Positions 36,102-38,641 of a DNA stretch of 38,641 bases are shown here, piece after piece. Position 1 is the first letter of the stretch; every line of letters begins with the position of its first letter. The position numbers and the translations under genes are program-made. The DNA comes from Polyangium jinanense (GTDB taxonomy: Bacteria > Myxococcota > Polyangia > Polyangiales > Polyangiaceae). The stretch lies in the NCBI RefSeq assembly GCF_028435365.1, contig NZ_JAGTJJ010000085.1, positions 1-38,641 of the forward strand, read 5' to 3'. The notes under the pieces are model-generated. The model was not told where the DNA came from. It did no database searches and saw nothing but the letters and a program-made list of their open reading frames with translations.

Positions 36102-36863
36102 ATGCGCCGCCTCCGCCCTGCCTCGCTGTTCGTCTTCGCTGCACTCGCCTGCTTCGGCTGCGCGGAGAGCGCCTCGAATCCGAAGACTTCGCCCAGCGCG
36201 GAAAGGGCGCCCGTGGCCGCAGCCGCTCCCGCGCCGCCGCCCGATTCTCGCCGCGCCTACGTCGTCGCGGCCATGGGCGATTCCCTCACGGATGCCCGCT
36301 CCCACGGCGGCAAGTTCCTCGATTACCTGCGCGCACATTGCCCCGAGAGCCGATTCGACAATTACGGCGTCGGCGGACAGATGGTGAACCAGATGCACCG
36401 CCGTTTCGCGCGGGACGTGCTCGGCGAGCCTCCGCCTTCGGACAAACCGGCCTACACGCATGTCATCGTCTTCGGCGGCGTGAACGATCTCTACAGCGAC
36501 GAGACGGCCTTCCGCACGCCCAAGCTCATCCAGGCCGACCTCGCCGGCATGTATGCCCTCGCGAAGGGACGCAAGATGCAGGTCGTCGCGCTGACCGTCG
36601 CGCCCTGGGGTGGTTTTTCCAAATACTGGAACGACAAGCGCGCGGCGGCCACGGCGCAGGTGAACGATTGGATCCGGGCGCGCAAGGCCGCGGGCGAGGT
36701 CGATCACGTGGTCGACGCGTTCGCGCTACTCTCGTGCGGCAATCTGAACCTGCTTTGCCCCGACTATGCCGCGCCCTTCAAGGACGGGCTGCATTTCGGG
36801 CCGAAGGGGCACGAGAAGCTCGGCGAGGTGCTCCTGCGCGAGGTGTTCACGGATTGCCGTTAG
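36102..36863 (+). CDS. SGNH/GDSL-type esterase lipoprotein
   Basis: 253 aa. The signal MRRLRPASLFVFAALACFGC ends in a lipobox-like CFGC (Cys20). All SGNH blocks are visible: block I MGDSLTD (nucleophile Ser61), block II Gly in NYGVGGQ, block III GGVND (Asn, oxyanion) and block V DGLHF (Asp/His near 228-231). The family comprises esterases, lipases and peptidoglycan/polysaccharide deacetylases; the substrate here is unknown. Predicted to be anchored in the envelope. An AAGG site lies 8 nt before the ATG. The last 17 bp overlap the 3' end of the convergent proline iminopeptidase gene. Confidence 0.88.
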   Translation: MRRLRPASLFVFAALACFGCAESASNPKTSPSAERAPVAAAAPAPPPDSRRAYVVAAMGDSLTDARSHGGKFLDYLRAHCPESRFDNYGVGGQMVNQMHRRFARDVLGEPPPSDKPAYTHVIVFGGVNDLYSDETAFRTPKLIQADLAGMYALAKGRKMQVVALTVAPWGGFSKYWNDKRAAATAQVNDWIRARKAAGEVDHVVDAFALLSCGNLNLLCPDYAAPFKDGLHFGPKGHEKLGEVLLREVFTDCR

Positions 36864-37818
36864 TGCCCGCAAAGCGATCGGTCGCCTCGAGGTGAAGACG
36901 ACTCATCTCCGCGTCGCCCGTATGCCCGCCGGGCACGAAGTGAAGCTCTGCGCCTGGCCATGCTTGGGCGAGCTGAAAGGCAACGTCCGCCGGCCCGGCA
37001 AGGTCGAGCCGGCCGTGGAGGAGGACGCCCGGAATCCCTGCCAGCCGTGATGCATTTCGGACGAGCTCATCCTCCTCGAGCCACGCGGCATGTGAAAAGT
37101 AGTGCGTCACCAGGCGGGCGAAGGCGATCATGTACCGTTCGTCGGCCCAGCGTGGATGGGGCGAGACGTACCCCTCTTCGAGCGACAGCAACGCATCCTC
37201 CCAGGCGACCCAATCGCGGGCTGCCTTCCGCCGGACTGCCGGGTCCGGGTGCTCGTTCAGGAGCCTGTCGTAGGCCGCGACCAGGTCGCCATCGCGATCG
37301 GCCTCCGGAACGCCGGCCCGGAAGCGGGCCCATTCCTCTGGAAAGTATCGCCCGACATCGTGGCTGAACCACCGGACGTCGGCCCGGCGGGTCAGCGCGA
37401 TCGAGAGAAGAATCATCTCGGAGACCCGCTCGGGATAACGCTCGGCATAGGCGAGCCCGAGCGTGACGCCCCACGATGCGCCCCAGACGAGCCAGCGCTC
37501 GATCCCGAGGTGCTCGCGGAGCCGCTCGATGTCCGCGATCAGGTGGTGGGTCGTGTTCGCCGATAGGTCGGTCGAGAAATCGCCGGCGTGGGGCGTGCTC
37601 CGGCCGCAGCCCCGCTGGTCGAACTGGACGAGCCGGTAGCGGTCGGGATCGAACCAGCGACGCCGGCCCGGACTGCTGCCTCCCCCCGGCCCGCCATGGA
37701 GGGCGACCGCGGCCTTCCCGTTCGGGTTGCCAGAAATTTCCCAATGGATCGACTGGCCATCGCCGACGTCGAGCATGCCGGATTCGTAGGGCTCGCGAGG
37801 CGGGTACGGTTCGCGCAT
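36847..37818 (-). CDS. pip: Proline iminopeptidase (alpha/beta hydrolase)
   Basis: 323 aa. Diagnostic motifs of the S33 prolyl aminopeptidase family: REPYPPREPYESGMLDVGDG, HGGPGGGSSPGRRRWFDPDRYRLVQFDQRGCGRSTPH, and the nucleophile elbow GASWG with Ser115. The catalytic His should be in PGGHTGD near the C terminus and the acid in HGRLDLAGP. It releases N-terminal proline from peptides in the cytoplasm. AGGGAGG lies 6 nt before the ATG at 37818. Family members usually have GGSWG, so the Ala at the second elbow position is a mild deviation. It shares 17 bp with the convergent SGNH gene. Confidence 0.93.
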   Translation of the reverse strand: MREPYPPREPYESGMLDVGDGQSIHWEISGNPNGKAAVALHGGPGGGSSPGRRRWFDPDRYRLVQFDQRGCGRSTPHAGDFSTDLSANTTHHLIADIERLREHLGIERWLVWGASWGVTLGLAYAERYPERVSEMILLSIALTRRADVRWFSHDVGRYFPEEWARFRAGVPEADRDGDLVAAYDRLLNEHPDPAVRRKAARDWVAWEDALLSLEEGYVSPHPRWADERYMIAFARLVTHYFSHAAWLEEDELVRNASRLAGIPGVLLHGRLDLAGPADVAFQLAQAWPGAELHFVPGGHTGDAEMSRLHLEATDRFAGTNGNP

Positions 37819-37929
37819 GTTGCGCCTCCCTGGGGATTCGGATCGTGGTTCGAATGCAGTACCATGGTTCGTCGACGCCGGGGGGGTCGAGGACGGCGCT
37901 CCCCGTGAAAGCCGGAGTTCCTGGCGAAA

Positions 37930-37971
37930 TTCGCACCCTGGCCCTCGTCACGAGAGGGGCGGGTGTGCGAA
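37930..37971. other. Imperfect 42-nt hairpin in a divergent intergenic region
   Basis: TTCGCAC (37930-37936) pairs with GTGCGAA (37965-37971); inner bases CCCTGGCCCTCGT and ACGAGAGGGGCGGG pair with small bulges. It lies between the proline iminopeptidase and the STAS-like gene, 19 nt before the latter's ATG. Could be an operator or leader hairpin; no tRNA features are seen. Confidence 0.4.
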
Positions 37972-37989
37972 GCTCGGCGCTCACGGATC

Positions 37990-38436
37990 ATGGCGGACGT
38001 CGAACGAGCACGCATCCTGGAGATCGGCCCCCTTCGCGCGCATTTCGAGCCCCCCGATCTCGTCTGCGTACGCTGGGACGGCGCGCCGACCCTGGAGGCG
38101 TTCGATGCGCTTTACACGCAGGCGGAGCGGTGGATGCCCGACGGGAGGCGCTACTTCGTGATCGCCGACACGGCGAGGTTCGAGACGCCGGCGGCCCGCG
38201 TGCGCAAGGTGGTGGCCATGGATCCGCGGACCCGACGAATCGCGGGGGTCGCCCTCCTCGGTGCGAGCTTCCAGATGCGCGTGGTGATGGGGCTGTTCTT
38301 GAAGGCCTTGGCGCTCTTCAACGGGGAACACAGTTTCCAGGCGACGTTCGGTGCGGACGACGGCGAGGCCCGCGCCTGGGTGGAAGCCGCGCGCGCCCGG
38401 GAGGCGCGCCGGTCGAAAGCCGGGCCCGAATCCTGA
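37990..38436 (+). CDS. Small STAS/SEC14-like protein
   Basis: 148 aa from the ATG at 37990 (a GTG nine codons upstream at 37963 is the alternative). Alternating strands and helices (HFEPPDLVCVRWDGAPTLEAFDALYTQAERW, RYFVIADTARFETPAARVRKVVAM, IAGVALLGASFQMRVVMGLFLKALALF, YQ-less C-terminal AFG.DDGEARAWVEAAR) are typical of the SpoIIAA/STAS-SEC14-like proteins abundant in myxobacteria. No Ser/Thr phosphorylation site equivalent to SpoIIAA can be named with confidence. It is followed 79 bp later by a Ser/Thr kinase gene on the same strand, so a regulatory pairing is possible (inference). Confidence 0.65.
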   Translation: MADVERARILEIGPLRAHFEPPDLVCVRWDGAPTLEAFDALYTQAERWMPDGRRYFVIADTARFETPAARVRKVVAMDPRTRRIAGVALLGASFQMRVVMGLFLKALALFNGEHSFQATFGADDGEARAWVEAARAREARRSKAGPES

Positions 38437-38515
38437 CCGACTCCGCGAGGACACGCTTTGGGGGATTCGATCGTGGTTCGTGTGGCCTTAGGTTCCTGTG
38501 CGCCGAAGGAGGCGC

Positions 38516-38641
38516 ATGCGGGCAGGGGACATCATCGACGATCGATTCGTGATCGAGCGGGTCGCCGGCTCGGGGGGAATGGGCTCGGTCTTCCGGGCGC
38601 ACGATCGCCTTTCCGGCGAGCTGGTGGCCGTCAAGGTGCTC
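38516..38641 (+). CDS. Ser/Thr protein kinase, N terminus only (runs off window)
   Basis: The first 42 codons of a Hanks-type kinase. AAGGAGG lies 3 nt before the ATG at 38516. The start MRAGDIIDDRFVIERVAGSG is followed by the Gly loop GSGGMG and VAVKVL, which contains the invariant Lys. The first residues closely parallel those of the kinase at 21866 (MQAGTVVAQRFVIEHLAGEG), so it is probably a paralogue of the same class. Everything downstream lies outside the window. Confidence 0.88.
   Translation, partial: MRAGDIIDDRFVIERVAGSGGMGSVFRAHDRLSGELVAVKVL

Noticed and set aside
37830..37990. Possible tRNA (GTTCGAAT-like T-loop near 37848)
   Set aside because: No acceptor or anticodon stem can be built on either strand.

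Overview
The window is high-GC DNA (GC-rich third codon positions, long antisense shadow ORFs) from a myxobacterium, most likely of the Polyangiaceae/Sorangium group. This placement is inferred from gene content: MopE-type Cys/Asp repeats, a Myxococcus Cys-rich (DUF4215-type) repeat, a MYXO-CTERM-like C terminus, many lipoproteins with Gly-Gly-x linkers, a caspase-like protease, a large hybrid histidine kinase and kinase/ATPase/TPR fusion regulators. It looks like ordinary chromosome. I see no phage, plasmid, transposase, rRNA, tRNA or CRISPR array.

Layout. 1-4384: a hybrid kinase (PAS-GAF-HK-REC-HK-REC) and a HAD phosphatase, both on the minus strand. 4525-6690: a secreted DUF4139 protein. 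6691-10201: a minus-strand run of two lipoproteins, an 89-bp tandem repeat, an ECF-type sigma factor, its overlapping partner protein and a 2H phosphoesterase-like protein. 10346-13578: comM, recA and ssb, co-oriented and tightly spaced, a DNA recombination/uptake set. 13682-17743: a Cys-rich beta-propeller lipoprotein convergent with a caspase-like protein that has a possible small upstream ORF. 18052-21388: a quinone oxidoreductase behind a perfect operator-like inverted repeat, an arginase-family hydrolase, and two small membrane/lipoproteins. 21866-25759: a Ser/Thr kinase-ATPase-TPR regulator. 25763-31549: a Gly-rich lipoprotein divergent from a two-gene operon of surface proteins (VWA/MopE/MYXO-CTERM, then a MopE/SUMF1-fold lipoprotein). 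31582-35905: DinB/maleylpyruvate-isomerase-like protein, SDR, zinc ribbon plus acyl-CoA dehydrogenase, lipoprotein. 36102-38641: SGNH lipoprotein, proline iminopeptidase, a STAS/SEC14-like small protein and the start of another Ser/Thr kinase.

The most striking feature is not a gene. Four intergenic copies (1-117, partial; 21461-21791; 32418-32760; 33568-33876) belong to one family of ~310-340 bp composite elements. Each complete copy has two inverted arms around a ~75-98 nt core, and each arm is a fixed series of four perfect or near-perfect hairpins. One arm always opens with a GGAAGAACTGCGC stem and the other with a GATGAACTGCGC stem. Stem bases change in compensating pairs between copies while loops vary, so the fold rather than the sequence appears to be conserved. 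Two copies start within a few bases of the upstream stop codon and one exactly fills the gap between two convergent stop codons. I do not recognise the family. It resembles an oversized BIME/MITE or a structured RNA/terminator module.

Smaller regulatory structures: the tandem repeat with ACGTCGCGACGT palindromes upstream of the sigma gene, 10-9-10 and 8-9-8 inverted repeats upstream of the oxidoreductase and the SGNH hydrolase, and hairpin terminators, one of them built from the stop codons of two convergent genes.
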